A stretch of DNA of 64,000 nucleotides from Olavius sp. associated proteobacterium Delta 1 (GTDB taxonomy: Bacteria > Desulfobacterota > Desulfobacteria > Desulfobacterales > JAFDCJ01), in contig CACVKW010000065.1 in the NCBI GenBank assembly GCA_902749685.1, positions 62,001 through 126,000 of the forward strand, written 5' to 3'. Of the stretch, positions 1-15,000 are shown piece after piece. The notes under the pieces are model-generated. The model was not told where the DNA came from. It saw only the letters and a program-made list of their open reading frames with translations, and did not search any database. Position numbers and translations under genes: made by a program. The first letter of the stretch is position 1, and each line of letters starts with the position of its first letter.

Positions 1-3000
1 GAAGGCATAGGTTTCGCCGCCCAGGGTCGCCGCCGGCGTTGCATTGGCAATGATGACGCCCATGACGGCTTCGCTCAGGCTCGGCTCAAATGCGGTGTCG
101 GCGTCCTCGGCGACGGTCTCCCGTGCCCGGATGACACCGGCTGTATCTGTGGCCGTGCGTTCGTACACCATACTGCCGCTGAACACCAATTGATCGGCAC
201 CATTGGTGGTCAGGGCCACCCGCTCGTCTTCGAGGAATGCCTGCCAGGTGCCGTCGGCGTATGGCCCGTCGGCCAATACCCAGAAGAGCTCACCGTCGGC
301 AACCATCTGCTGGATCGGGCCGCCGGCGTCAATCGTCCCCAGGTCAGCCAGTGAGCCCTGGTCATCGATGATCTCATAGCGCTGCAGCGTGTTGTTGGTC
401 CAGGTGATCAGTCGATTGCCGTCGACCATCAGGCCGTCCGCGCCGGGCAAGGCCGTGTAAAACTGCCGCGTGAGCTGCAGAAAATCTTCGCCGGCCACCC
501 GGAAGGCGTAGACACCGGCCTCGGTCAACACGAACAGGCGGCCGGCGTTGACCACCGTCAGGCGGACCGGATCGGTGACCGGTTGCCCCACGACCGGGAT
601 AAACCGGCCGTCGGCATAGGCATAGGCATCGAATAGGGCCCCGTGTCTGGTAAACAGCATGGTTCCGGAACCTCCCAGGACGTCACCCAGGATGGGCTGG
701 CGGTTGACATCGCCCAGGGCACCCGCCTCCAGAGGCCAGAATAGCAGGGTCCGGGTGGCGCCGTTGCTCTCCTGGGCCACCAGGCCGCTGCCGGTATACT
801 GCAGACGCTCAACCGCTCCCGTGTTACTATCATGCAGGATGCCGTTGATGCTTCTGATCTGATAGCCGCCGTCACGCTGATTGACCGCGAATACAATACC
901 GTCCGGGGCGTCTGCCAATCCCGCAATAACCAGCACGTCACCGGTCACATCGGCGGCGCTGGCAGGTTCGTAGACCGGCACGGCCTCCTCGCTGAAGTAG
1001 GGCAGCTTTTCGAGAATGATCTCGCTTTCTTTTTCGTGACCGGAGCGGTCCCGCAGGACACCGGCAACCCGCACCGCAGCGCCCGTCTGGCCGATGGCCA
1101 CACTGCGCGGACCAGTGCCCACCGGCCATTGCGCGGTCATGCCGCTACCCATGGGATCCTCGACCACGACCGCCGAGTCTTGGGAGAAGTCACTCATGCC
1201 ATGGGGCTGTGCGGCATCGACCCACAGCCGGGTGCCGCCGAGGATCGTGGTTTGAGGCGCCGTTGTCAGGGGCAGCTCTTCGTCAATACCGTCATCTCTG
1301 AGCAGGTTGATAAAGCGCCTGGCACTGAGGGAGCCCGCCTCCAGCCGCAGGACCACCACCAGGTTTTCATCCACCGCCGGCAACTTGGCGTTAAAGCCGA
1401 AACGCTCGGGATCATCTTCGCCCCGGGTGACGAGGACCGGCACCGGATTGCGCGGGTCGTCCTGATTGCCGCCCACATCCATGTGGAGTTGGGCCTCGGT
1501 CAGGTTGCGCATCACGACCTCGAGGGCAACCGGCTCGCCGGCGTGATATTGGGCACCGTCCAGCGGTGCCAGAAGTGCGATGCGGGGCTCGCCGCGGGTG
1601 GCGTCATAGGGCTGAAGGGTGACCGTGGTGCCCGCAGTAGCCAGACTCAGATTGCCGTTGGAATCGACGGCACGCACCCGGATGGTTACCGGATCAAGAT
1701 TGGCGGCGGTGTACGCAAAGCTGGCGGGATTGGCCAGAGCCTGCCAGGCCCCGCTGTTGACCGAGACCTCGACCCGGTCAATGCCGTAGCGGTCAAAGGA
1801 TTTGATCAGAACCTGGGTCACCTCACCCATGGGTATGCTGGCACCGTCCGGCGGAGAGGCGATGGAGACCGTGGGCGGGGTTGCATCCAGCAGCAGGGGA
1901 TAGGCGTCGTCCACGAACTTGGCGCCGCTGAATCCATACGTCATCCGCAGGCGCAACGGCACCTGATCGCCGCTGATGTCTATCAGACGGGGATTGAGAT
2001 AGGAGAGGCAAATTCTGGCGCTGCCGGCACCCGTGTGTTCAATACCGACCGGATAGGTGCGGTCAAAGACGCGCAGCTCGCTGCCCGTCAACAGGTCCGT
2101 ATCGCCGCTGATGTCAAAGCAGATGTCGGCCCTTGAAAGCTCCTCCACCGCCGGCGGTAGGGTGTGAACCGGTGCGACGTTGATTTCCGGGTCTCTGGCG
2201 GCCGCATCGAAACGCTGCTCGCCGGACCGTCCGCTTTGGTCCGTCACGCTCAGGCGGATGGCGATGGCCTCATCGGCCTCGTTGATGGGCAGTGAGAATC
2301 CGGTCCGCTTGATGGCCATGGGTGCCGCAAAGCTCAGGCCCCCGTTGGTGGAAATTCGGGCCTCAAACCGGAGGTTGGCGGCACCCGTCATATTATCGGA
2401 TGCATCCGGCACAAAGCTGTAGGTTCGACCGCGGGTCAGCAGCATGGCCGGGGTCACCGGCTGGCTGTCGGACTTGCGGACCAGGCTTAGATCCCGCGGG
2501 GCGAGGGTGTCCTGGGCGGTAAAGGCGGCGGCGTAGTTGCCGCCGGTAATCCCGAAGCCGTTGCGGGCAATGTTGCCGTTAAGATCGGCGATGGCGTTGA
2601 TCGACACATGATAGACCCGGTTGTGGACCAGGCTGCCGCCCAGCTTCAGGCGCAGTTCGATCATATTGTTCTGTGATACCAGCTCAAACCAATGGGACAC
2701 ATCTTCATCCGCCGCGCCGCTGTAGTCATGATGGCGGCTGATGACGGCGAAGCCGGAAGTTGTGACCGGTTCATCAAAGACCAGGCGCACCGATTGATTG
2801 TAGGTTAGAGACTGCGTGCTCGTGGTGCGGGGCCGGGTGTCGTCAACGCCGGTCAGCAGGGTGGGGACCGCCGCCTCTTCGGCGGTGGCCGGCTTGCGGA
2901 CCACGACGCGGTATGTCTTGCGGGGTTCGGTTTTGGGCGCCGCAAACCGGATTCCGGCCTGCGTGATGCTGAAATCCCGGATTTCATTGATGCGGTTGGG

Positions 3001-6000
3001 TTCGAACCCGGCCTGGGCTTCAAACCAGTGCACATGCAGGATGCCGGCAAAGCCGGTGCCTTTGATGGTCACTGTTGTGCCCCCGGAGTCACTCACCCGG
3101 TCGGGGCCGCGATCATTGTCGGTCTCAACGTCTGTAATGGTCAGCGCCTGGGCTACGGCCAGGGCTACGGGCAGGTATTCGGTCTGACCCGCCTGGGATA
3201 CGCTCAGTGTGTACAGGCCCGGATTGTCAATCGTCGCATCGAAGCTCAGCTCGGTTGCAGCGGCATTTAACGTCCATGCGGATGCGGGAATTTCCAAATC
3301 ATTCAGCATTACCAACGTGGCCTGATCCAGCCGGGCGCCCCGGATCGTAAAGGCGGTCAGACGGCCCGTGACCGTGGTGGTGGGTGAGAATTCTCTGACC
3401 TGAACCGGCAAAATACCAAAAAACGGCGCACTGCGGGCATACCAGGCGAGATCGTGGGTCAACCCGCCCCCGTCGATCGCCATGGCCGGTTCATTGAACA
3501 GGGAAATCCGATAGGCTTCGTCCAACGCATAGTGGTCGCCGAGCACCTGGAATTGCAGTTCGCTGCCCAGCAGGCGCGACGGGCCGGCCAGGGAGCCGTT
3601 GTCCGACTCGCGGCGCACATCCAGGGTGACCGCATCCCAGCCGGCCGGATATCCGGTGATTTTCAGGGAAACCAGATCACTTGCAGCGGCAATATAGCGC
3701 CGCGGGACTAAATCAACGGTATTGAGCAGGGGCACCCGCAGGTTGTAGTAGCTCGATCCCCGGCGCCATTCGAGCAGGTCGCCGCTGAAGTTGAGCTGGG
3801 TGATGCCGTCCAAGCCGGCACCGCTGTAGACCCTGGCGATCTCAACCAGTGAGAGCTCATTGTCCAGGCCCTGGGGCAGGTCCACGTCATAGAGGGACAG
3901 CTGGCGGGAGCTGGTTTCAGAGGAAGCCACCGCCAGGAGTTCACCGGCGGCGGCCGCGTCGACTAGGCCGTCCATGCGGCCTGCGCCCAGCTTTTCAAAC
4001 CGGCCGGTGCCTTCAATCGTGCCGGTCATCAACAGCTCCAGGCGATTATCCCCCAGGGCTGCCAGCCGCTGGGCCGAAAGCCGCAAGCTCCGGGGGGACA
4101 GCAGGGTGTGCGGCAAGCCGGCCGCTACGCTCTCCCACTGGTCGATGGGACGGGCCTCGATGCTGTAATTTTTCAGCAAATAGACATAGCGGTCGTCGGC
4201 CACCATATCGATAAACGGATCGGCCGGGTCACTGTTGAGGGTCTGCCAGGCGGCGCCACGGACATGCCCCATGTGAATGCCCTCGCCACTTCTGGTGAGG
4301 AAGGTTTCGCCGGCCAGCTGCAGACGCCGGTGCTCGATTTGATCGGGGTTGGCGATGCGGTTAATCCGCTCGGGTGCATAAACATTGCTGATGTCATAAA
4401 CCACCAGCTCGTGGTCGCTACCCACGCTGAAAATGACATAGGCGGCCGACATGTCGACGGCCTGCACCGCCCCGGTCAGCGGCATCGTAGCCAGGAATAC
4501 CGGTGCCGTACCGTCGCGGGTTGTGTACAGACTGCCCAGGTACCGGTCTTGGTCCGGGTGGACCAGAACCATCAGGTCGGCGTAGCGGGCCATGATCTGG
4601 GCTTTGCCCTGCATCTGGCGCAATGACTCCAGCTCGACGAGCAGCTCGGAATTGCTGACCGTGTCGGAACCCTGCTGCGGTCCGGCAATCAAATTGGAAA
4701 CGGCGACCGTCAACGGCCCGACGGTGTCTTGCGGCACCCGGAAACTGAGGGTGCGCGAATCGACCACGCTCACGTCGACCGCCGCCCGGCCGTTGATGGT
4801 CAACCGGGTCAGGGCATTCAGACCGGTGCCGCGAATGGCGGCGTGTTCACCCGCATTGAACAACAGATGATGGTCATCGGGGTAGAAGGCACCTGTCACC
4901 GGATTGAATTGGCCGATCGCTTCAATAATCGGATCCGCCACGTAGGTAAACCGGCCGGCCCGGAAGGCCTTCAGGAAACCGTTGGCCACGGAAACTCCCA
5001 CCAGCCGGTTTTCGGCCGGTGCCCCGTCAAGGGCCGGCAGGATAAAGGCAATCTCGGTCGCGGTCTGACGGATGATCTGCTCCGGGGCGACCGGCAGGCC
5101 GCCGATCACAATCAGGCTGCTGTCGCTGAAATTTTCGCCCGTGACGAGGATTTCGTCCCCGCCGCGCCAGCTGCCGAAGACCGGCTGCACGGCCTTGATT
5201 TCGGGCTGGGCGCCTTCCTGGGCCACAAACCGGAAACTGTAGTCTTTTGCAAGGGACTGGCCGTGAATGTCGCGCAGGGCGGACGAGATCCTAACCCGAT
5301 ACAGCATCTGGTCCTCAAAGGGGACGGCCGGCCGGAAAATAAGACGGCTGCCCATGTTGTTGACCCGCGCGGAGACATACCCTTCCACGGCAATTCCCGA
5401 CAAGGTGACTTCAACCAGGGAGTCCCCGAGCTCAGCCAGCTGCTGCGGATCGATGATGCGGTTGAACTGGATCTCCACCGGCTGGTCGACCGGCAACACG
5501 CCACGGGGTGCGGGGCTTTGCGCCACAATGGTTAACTGTTCGTTGACCAGCGTGTTCAGGGCGCCGCCCAGCTTTCCGATCTGGGCGCCGACTTCCAGGG
5601 GGTTTTCGGCGGCTTGATCGTTGACGTAGACAAAGGCCGTACCGGCATAAAGCGCTCCCCGCCCGAAAGCGATGGCATCGATGGCCCCGGTCACGGAGTA
5701 GTAGTTCTTGAGGGTTACGGGCTGGCGGAACTGGCCGTCCAGCCAGGCGCTGATGTCAAACAGCTGCAGATCCCCCTGTCCCGCGGCGACATACAGGGTT
5801 TGACCGTAGAGCATCATCCGGCCGGCATGAACGTCGCTATTGGGAATGAGGTATGAGAGGGAGAACTGGGCCACCGGCAGACTGGCATTGTTCGGCCGGA
5901 TGGCATAAGCCGTCACCGTGCCCATATCCCCGCCCGCTGCCAGCAGCAGATTATCTCTGAGCAGGATGGATGCCGGCCGGATGTGCTGGCCGTTTAAATC

Positions 6001-9000
6001 AACCATTGCGACCCGGTTGCTGACGGCATAATCACCGGCCAGGAGATCGACCGCGATCACCTGTGATCGGTTCGGCAGCGCCACCCAGAGGTGTTCGCCC
6101 GCCAGGACCATTTCACCCGGTTCAGCCCCCAGACGATCAGCCGGCAGCACGGTCAATTCCCGCAGGTTGCGATCCGGCAGCAGCTGGTAGATGCTGATGC
6201 CCGCATCCGTCGAGATATACAGGATGCCGTCTTTAACGAGCACGGCATTTACCGCGCCGTCAAGGGGCTTGTCCGCCAGCAACAGCGGGTCGGCTGCCAG
6301 CGTGACATCCAGATGGTAGAAGCGCTCACCGCCCGCCAGGAAGAGATCCGGACCGTCCAGGGCGATGTCCTTAAATCCATCAGGCGGCAGGGTGACGTTG
6401 AGATGATACGGCTCGCGCTGGTCGGCCACTTCCTTGTAGATCAATTCCGGATGAACCGGATCGGAGATATCCGACAGGACCAGCTGCGCTTTGGCCGTGC
6501 GAAGCTCTCCCAGGAGGCGGCCCTGGCGGTCGACGGCCTCGTAGCCGCCGCCGGTTACGGCATAAAGGATCTGATCCCGCACGACGATGCCGGTTACCGG
6601 ACTCGAGCTGTGGCCGTCCTGGGAAAGGTCGACGGCGCCGGTTTCGCGGTTGGCATAGAAATAGGCGGTCGCCAGGGTGCTGACCTCATCGGGAAACAGT
6701 TGACTTTCAACGGAGACATCCACATAGCCGAAGCTGCCGGCCGGTGCGCGCACCTCGAGTTCGTTGCCGTTTTTGAGCTTGAGGTCTCCGGCCGGGACCC
6801 CGCCGAATTTGACGATGACGTCATGGCTGAACCCGACGCCATACAGGGAAACGCGATTGCCGCCCTGGGGCGGTCCCATCATCGGATCGATATCCTGCAG
6901 GATGACCCGCGGCTGAATCACGATGGCACCGTTGAGCAGGCCCTGGATACCCGCCCGCCGCACGCTGACGGCCAGGGACGCTGTCCGGAGACTGATGTCG
7001 ATTTGCGGCACGGCCAAACGAATCCGGCTATCGGTCACTTCCAGGATGCGGCTGCCGGCAATGATGGTTTCACCGACCTCGATTTCCAGCGCCTGGGGAT
7101 CTTCTCCAAAACCGCGGCCCTGGATCAGAGCGGTTTCATCCGATCCGTCGCCATGGAAATAAGACCCGGCCGGTTCGCCGTCTATCAGCCGCAGCACCGC
7201 GTCGACCTGGGGCCTAACGCCGGCGCTGAACTGATATTCCTTTTCGACCGCGGCCAGCAGATGGTGGCCGTTTAAGGCCGTGAGGGCCGTATTGACGCTC
7301 AGGCGGGCAGGACCGGTATAGATCATGTCCTGCGCCAGGGTCAGGTCGATGTAGCCGCCGGCCAGGGTATTGATGCCGGTCAGGGTATAGCTGTCCGGGG
7401 ACAGTCCCTGACCGCTGCCGTCGAGCAGGGTAACTCCGGTCCGCAACGCGGCCTCGTCCGTATTCATGAGCTGGTTAAGCTGAATTCTGATGGTTTCACC
7501 CGGCGTCAGGGTGGCACCGTAGTCAGGTGTTACGACCGTCACCGCCAGATCGGGGGTGGGCGTGTCGGAGACGCCCTGGGGATCGGCCATGAAAATGGCG
7601 CCCTGGTGGGGCACCAGCTCATTGGCGGATCCCTGGACCGACTGCCAGTAAACGGTGCGGTAGACGCCGCTTTCATCGGGCTGGAGAATCAGGTACTCAT
7701 CACCCGAGGTGACGGCGATCTGTCCGTACTGCACGGCAAACGAGGCATCGGTCAAATCCCCGCTGAGCTGGCCGCGCTCGATGGGTTGGATCGTGTACTG
7801 CAGGTCCCCGCCGATATTTTCAAAAACCAGCAGATGAAGAACACCGTCGCGGTTGAGCAGCACAAAGAGGCGATCATCCTGCCATTCGATATCCACCGGT
7901 TCGCCCAGGATCTCGTCTTCCGCCAGGGCAATGGCGCTCATACCGGCCGGCGGATCCAGCTCCGGATCGGTCACATCGAAAAACCGGATAAAGCCGCCGC
8001 CCAGCTGGCTGGCAACCGACATGGCCAGCACACCCGCCGAGCGGTTTAAAGCGACATCGGTGGCTGTGTGCCCCGGCACGCCGAAATTGGCCAGGACATG
8101 CGGTTTGCTGTAATCGTGGATGTCCACCATGACCAGACCCAGGCTGCCGCTTGCCAGATAGGCGCTATACCCGTAAGTCACCAGACCGGTGACCGGTTCA
8201 CCGATGGCAACCTGCGACAGGCGGATGGGACGATCCCAGATGGCAATGTCGTAAATTTCAAAGCCGGCCGGCATCAGGAAGCGGTTGTCCTTGGCGGGTT
8301 TGAGGCCGCCTTTGATCCCCACGAACAGGGTGTCGCCGCGGGTTTCGGCGGCGCCGATCACCATGGGCGGATAGTTGGGAAGGTCGATGCCGCGTCCGGC
8401 ATCCATGGTGTAGGAGAAGCTTCCCACGGGCACTTCCTTGTCTCCCATTTCCAGGTAGACCTGGTAGAGATCGGGGGTCACAACGCCGGGCAGGATGAAC
8501 CGGAACGTCTGCAGATCGACAACGTCATCGCCAAGATCAGAGACAAATATCCCGTCCGACACTTCCTCGGTGCGAATTTCATGGCCGTGGCGCGAGCGCA
8601 TGATCACCTTGGCGCCCGGCAGAATGGCCGGCTGACCGGCCTTGATGGTCATGTAGCGGCCGCCCTTGATGGCGCCGGATTCCGGTGCCATTTCAAAACG
8701 AACCTGATCGAGCGCCTCGCCGATGACGACGGCGCCCGGAAAACCGGCGACGAGCTCCTGATCCACCACGCGCAGGTGATGTTCGCCGGCGTCCAGCGGC
8801 AGCAGCTCCACGCTGCCGGCCGGCAGCCGCAGGGTTTGTTCGTCGATCCACTCCGGCGTTAACTGATAGTGGTCCAGGTAGACCTTCAGGGCGGCATCGT
8901 TTCTGAAGCCGTCGCCGCTGATGATGATCTCCCGGTTGTCGCCGCGATGGAAGGCACCGCCCTGCACCCCGCTGATCGAGGGCCGCACGGCACCGGCCGC

Positions 9001-12000
9001 GGCGGCTTTGACACGGCCGGCAAAGGCCACCCACAGGCCGCCGCTGCGCAGGTTGCGGGCGTCGTCAATGCGGACCTCATATTCAATGCCGGGTTGGGCG
9101 GTAAAATCGACGGCAAAGCGGTCGGAGGTCCCGTCAACCGGATCGACGGCCGTGACCGCGGCGCTGACCGGCTCCCCGCTGTCAAAGCGGGTCACGCTGA
9201 CGGCGCCCGCCTGCTGCAGGGATTCGGCGGTGACGTACTCGTTGAATGTCACCTGATAGGTTTCGTTGTCTGCCAGGTAACCGCCTTCATCCACCGAAGC
9301 GGCGACGACAAAGGCACCGGGCAGATCAAACACGGACAGGCCGCTGCCGCTGGAGACCGTGATCAGGCGGTCCTTGAAAAAATCCAGGGCCTCGATGGAC
9401 TCCGCATTGCCGGCCGAGACGATTTCAGGCGCCAGGGGATCCGCCAGATCCACCACGATCACCCCGCCCCCGGCGGCCGCTAAAAAGAGCAGATTGGCCA
9501 TCCGCCTGAGACGCACCACCGGCCCGATATTGCTTTGCAGCTTTTTGTCCGGTTTGAAGACGGTCCGGGTTTCCGGCCGTTCGCGGTGCAGGATTTCGAT
9601 GCCGTCACTTCCCAGGGCGGCGATGAGGTAATCCCCGTAGGTCACCAGATCGCGCACATTGTTGTCAAAGGTATATTCACGCGTGAGCACACGGTCGTAC
9701 AGATGGATTCCCCTGACCGTATCGCCCGTGCCGTCCTTGGGCTTGTAGCCGCTCAGCTCGCGGGTGTTGGGGCAGGGAATCCAGGCATAGCCGTAACGTT
9801 TGCCGCCGGCGTAGAGCCAGTCTCCCTCGATCATCACCGCGTTGCCGCCGGTGACGGGATTGCCGAAGGCGTCTTCCAGGGTGCCGATGTGGACCGGATC
9901 GGCGGCAGCCAGATAGTTGATCCCCTCGATGCTGCCCGCCGCCGGATCCAGGCCGGCCTTGCCGACGCAGGGAACCGGTGACTGGGGCGGTTCTGCGGTA
10001 ACGTCGTGGGCCTGGGCCGCAAAGGCCACATAACCCAGTTTGGCCACATCACCGACCTGCTCGGAAGAGGCCTGGTCCAGGACCTGGGAGAGGAACTGCA
10101 GTCCGTTTTGTTCGTCCAGATTCAAGCGGGCGACACCGCCGTTGCCGCCGGCCACGTACAGGCGCTTGCGGACCACGCCGTCTTCCACTTCTTCGACGGG
10201 CAGCACCCGCACCGAGTCAAGGGCAGTGGCCATGAAGGTGCCTTCAAGCTCCTCCAGCCGGGCACTATCGGCCGGCGAGAGCGAATTGTCCATCAGCTGT
10301 TTTTCCAAAAGCTTGTTATATTCGATCACCCGTCTGATCAGCGCGCGTCCCCGCTCACCGCTGGGCAGGGTTGAGACGCCCCCCACCAGCAGGGGCTGGG
10401 TCGGATTCTGGACATCGAAGGCGGCGGCGCGGGTATTCTCGGTGAAGGTTTGGTCTTCCAAGGTCTGAAAGTCCTGTCCTTCGTAAAAATATCCGCCGTT
10501 GGTAATCGCCACGCCCGTTTCCTGATCCACATGCACATCCGAGGGAAAGAGACCGGCACTCTGGCTGGCAATCCACTTCAAGCCGTAGCCGAAGCCGGCC
10601 TCTGCCAGAAGGCTGGTCCGGTTGTCATAGCGGTCTTCGCCGTGGACGTCATTGCGACCCACACGGCCGCCGCGGGTGACGATCTGCATCCGCTCGGTGG
10701 AAAAAATCCGGATGCTGGCCACCGGCACGTCACCGACGCGGACCTTGAGCCCCTCCATGACGGTATTGCCGGGCTCAAATCCGCGGCCGTAAATCGTGAC
10801 CGTTGTGCCGCCCGTCACCGGTCCCCAGGCGGGCTCCAGACGCTCAAATTCGATGGGGGCATCCACCACGAGGCCCCCGGCGAGGGAGGCCGCCTGCCAC
10901 ACGCCTGCCTTTTCAACCAGAATCGTGACGTCATACTGGCCGGCCCGGGCGATGGCCGGGACGCGGGCATAAATAATGGCCAGGCGCTCATCGTCGGCTT
11001 CGGACACAATGTCCGTCACCTCGGCTGCCAGATCGCCGACATAAACCTTGACCCGTGCGGTATCCGTGGGGATCCCCAGACCCGAAACGGTGACTTCCTG
11101 GCTGCGGTTTTGCGGGATGCGGCGCGGCACCACGGCCTCGACCCGAATGGTGTCGGGTCGGTCACCGCGGAAGGTCAATTCATAGAGCTGATCGCTAATG
11201 AGGCGGTAGAGGACGATGTGAACATCCTCGGTCACCCGTTTAACGGATTCGATGCCGGCCCGGGCGACGACCGTGATGTGGTCGCCCACGGCCAGTCCGT
11301 GGCCGGGCAACAGTGTCAGGATGGCATCGTTGTTGACAATCTCGACTTCGATCGACAGCGGTTCAGCCAGCGGGTCTAAAACGGCAAAGCGGTTGAGGTT
11401 GTCCGGCCACTGGTCGATGGCCTTGCTGAAGCGCAGCCAGATGGTGAGTCTGCCTTCGGCGTCCAGGTCGAGAATGCCGTTTTGCGGGTCGAGTCGGAAG
11501 ACTTTGAGGACCACATCCGGCGTCACCTGGACCACCGAGCCGCCGGGACTGGCAATCCCGGCACTGATGGCGGCATAATTCCCCGCCAGGACCGCCTCCA
11601 GGGAATTGCCGGCAAAGGCTTCCATGCCGCGGGTGACGACCGGTGCAAACGGGTCGGTGACATCCACGGTGGTAATGCCCCGGGTTCCCTGGGCCAGATA
11701 AACGATGCGGCCGTTGACATCCACGTCATGGACATGGCCGACCGTGTTGACCCGTGAAATGATTGTCGGATGATAGGGGTCGGAGATATCCACGATTACC
11801 AGCCCGGCATCGCCGGCCGCCAGATAAGCGGTCGTCCCGTCAACGGCAATGCGGCTGGCCGCCACTTCAGCCCGGCCCAGAATCCGGAAGCCCCCGGTGG
11901 GGCTGTGCGCCACCATGTAAAAGGCGCCGGAAGCCGGATCGTCTTCATCCAGCAGTCGGTTGCTGCCGATGTCATAATGACCCGAAGCCACGGCATAAAG

Positions 12001-15000
12001 CTCAGGTTCCCCGGCCTGCACCGGCACCCGGACCACATCCAGGGCGGCGTGTTGATCGGGAAGGGTCAGGTGGCTGGTCAGGTAAGCCTTGGTCTGGAGA
12101 AAAATATCCACCAGGCCCACGCCGCGCTCCGCCATGGCCACCAGGGCCCGGCTGTTGGCGGCATCCACGCCGCGGGCAAATTCGGCATGCAGGGGCAGTG
12201 ACGCGATGACCGTGGTGTTGGTCATATCCAGGGCGTCGAATCCGATCACGAAAAGGCGGGCGCTGTCCGGCTGACCCGGTTTGGCGCCGGTGACCACCAC
12301 GCGATCGACGCCGCGCTCGAAATAGGTATCCACCCCCAGGGCGACATAGCCCGACGGCAGCGGCACCCGCGCCAGGATCCGGTCATCCAGATCATCGCCG
12401 TTAAGGTCGATCGGGCGGCGCAGGTCGTCCGGGTTGAGCGGGTTATCGGCGTTGGCGGTGTAGGTCGAAGCGTCCACGTTGTAAATAAAGACACCCTCAT
12501 GGCCGGCGGCGGCCACCAGGTACACCCCGGTGGGATCCAGAACCAGATCATAAATTCGGCTTTGCCCGCCTTTAATAATGGACTGCACGGGCTGCTGATA
12601 GTTATAGGCCCCCGCCAGGGTTTGCGTCTGACCGTTATCCAGTGTAACGGTGACATCCGCCGCCCCGATCCGTCCGGCGGGCGTGACCACCGCCAGGGTT
12701 TCGGAGTCGATGACGCGGATATCTTCATCTTTGACAGGGATTCCGCCAAAGCTCACCTGGACCCGCAACAGACCCGGACGGAAACCCATACCGGCAATGG
12801 TGACCCGGGTTCCGCCATTGACCGAGCCCTGGCCCGGCGTGACGGAGATAAGGTGCAACGGCTCCACGTATTGCAGGGCGCCGCTGAGTTCGGCACGGCC
12901 GCCGTTCTGGTTGACAACCTCCAGAATGGCCGGGCCGGCGGCGTTGGCCGGGGCCTCGATGACATAGCGCGTCTCGTCGGCGGATATCGATTCACGGGTG
13001 CTTTCGGGGGCGTTGAGGCCCGCCAGGAAAAACAGCGGTTCGCTGCCGTGGCGCAGCGTTACGGCAAATGCCCCGCCCGTGGTATTGATGATGCCCGGCT
13101 CAATCGCCAGGATTTCGGGCGGCGGTTGATCATCGAAAGCGGTCTTAAAGCGGATGACGTGATCGAACAGCCCGCTGGTGCGGCGGCTGCCCAACTCTGA
13201 TTTCAGCACGATCCGGTAGGCGGCATCCGGGCTCAAATCGGCGGTGGGGGTCAAGATCAGCCGCTGCGTATTTTGATCATCGATCGCCAGGTCATAGGAA
13301 ACCGGCTGTCCCTGCTCGGTGCCGTCATCCAGCTCCCACGCCAGGTACGGCTGCAGATAATCCTCTAGGGTATCGCCCTGCGGGACCTCGATCGCCCGGT
13401 TGAACGTCAGCACCGCCGCGCTGTCGGTGGCCACCCCGCCGGCGCCGGCGGCCGGTTCGGAGTTCACCAGATCCAGCGTCAGGGTGTCGATCATGATCAG
13501 GCGCTTTTTGGATGCCAGCAGCAAAATCCCGTCATCCGTCAAGAGCGAGCTCAACAGCTTCTCATCTTTATCGATGGGCAGTCTCACTTTGAGGGCATCG
13601 ATCAGGGTGATCTGCTGTGGTCGGCTGGTATCGAAAAGCGACAGGTAGGCCGAGCGCTTTAAAATGGAATTGAGGTTTTTCTCGACATGTTCCGCGTTGG
13701 TGCCGCCCACCGTGTTGTGGGCGAAAAGATCGACCAACTTGCCCGGCAGCGAAAAGCCCCGGGACTCATAGCGGCCCAGGGACCGGATATGATTGGGTGT
13801 TGCCAGATCATACAGTCCGAAGTTAAGGCTCTGGCCGGATGAATGGGCCAGAACGGGCTGCGTGTGCATGATCTCGCTGAATCCGCCCAGGTCGTCGTAG
13901 CCCAGCTGCGGCGTGGTCGGCCTGCTGATATCAAATGTAAACCAGCCGCCGCCCTGGCGCGCGACATGCAGGCTATGGCCGACGACGTTGACGGATACCG
14001 GTTTCAGTGAATATTCTTCGCCAGCGGCGCGGCCTTTTTTGAGGATACGAATCACCGAGGGCTTCAGGGGGTCGGAGAGACTGATGACTGCCACCCCATC
14101 GTCCGGGCTGGCCGCAAACAGCAGATTGTCTTTCAACGCCAGGGAAACCGGAACCGATTCAAAGTTCAGCGGCAGGCTGTAGAGAATATCGCGATCTTTG
14201 CCTTCGGGCTGTTCCGTACCGCCTTCACCCGGCAGGCGATCAGCACGGTCGTACACCAGAATCACTTTCTGGTCTTCGTAGGGCGTCTCAATGTAGGGGA
14301 AGTGGTATCCTTCAGCCGCAACGTAAAGCTGGCCTGGCGACAGCACCATGGTCACGGGCACCAGGTCCTGGGGCAGGTTAAAATAGCCCAGACCGTGCAT
14401 GGGTGCGGCGTTTTCCAGGGCGTCCCGCTCGTAGTGGACCAGTGAAATCCAGCCCGCTGCAAAATAGTGCTGGAAGAAATCCGCATCCGTGGCTTTTGGG
14501 GGGGATACATCGTCGGCCAGCACGCCCTCGCCCAGCACGTAGACCAGTCCCAGGGATACATCGGAAACCGTATCCACGATGTAGCCCGGCGGGAGTTTGA
14601 GGGCATCCGGCACGTATCCGGGGCCAGTGGGATTCAGGTAACTGTCAATTTCACCCTTGGTGAACGGCGTTTCCGGCTGCAGGCGGCGATTCTCCTGCAG
14701 ACGGCCGTAGAACAGTCCGTTGGGCAGCAGAAACCGGCGTCCCTGATCGTCGCTGATATCCAGATCCACAAACCCGCGGAATGACTCGCCGAAATCGGGC
14801 ACCACCCAGCTCATTTTTTCGGAGCTGTAAAGGGACAGGCGATCGTTGTCGACCGCGGTTGTGATCACCGTCTCGGGCCGGCCGCTCTTGTAGGCGCGCA
14901 GCACGATTCCGTCATGGAAACCGTAGCCGACCACCTCGACCCGATCGCCCTGGCCGGCCTGGGAGACGCGCACCACGGCCGGATTGATGAAGGATATCTG

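Noticed and set aside
832-2136. Plus-strand ORF of 434 aa inside the giant gene
   Set aside because: It is codon-aligned antisense to the giant frame. In GC-rich DNA such frames lack stops, and the peptide shows no family features.
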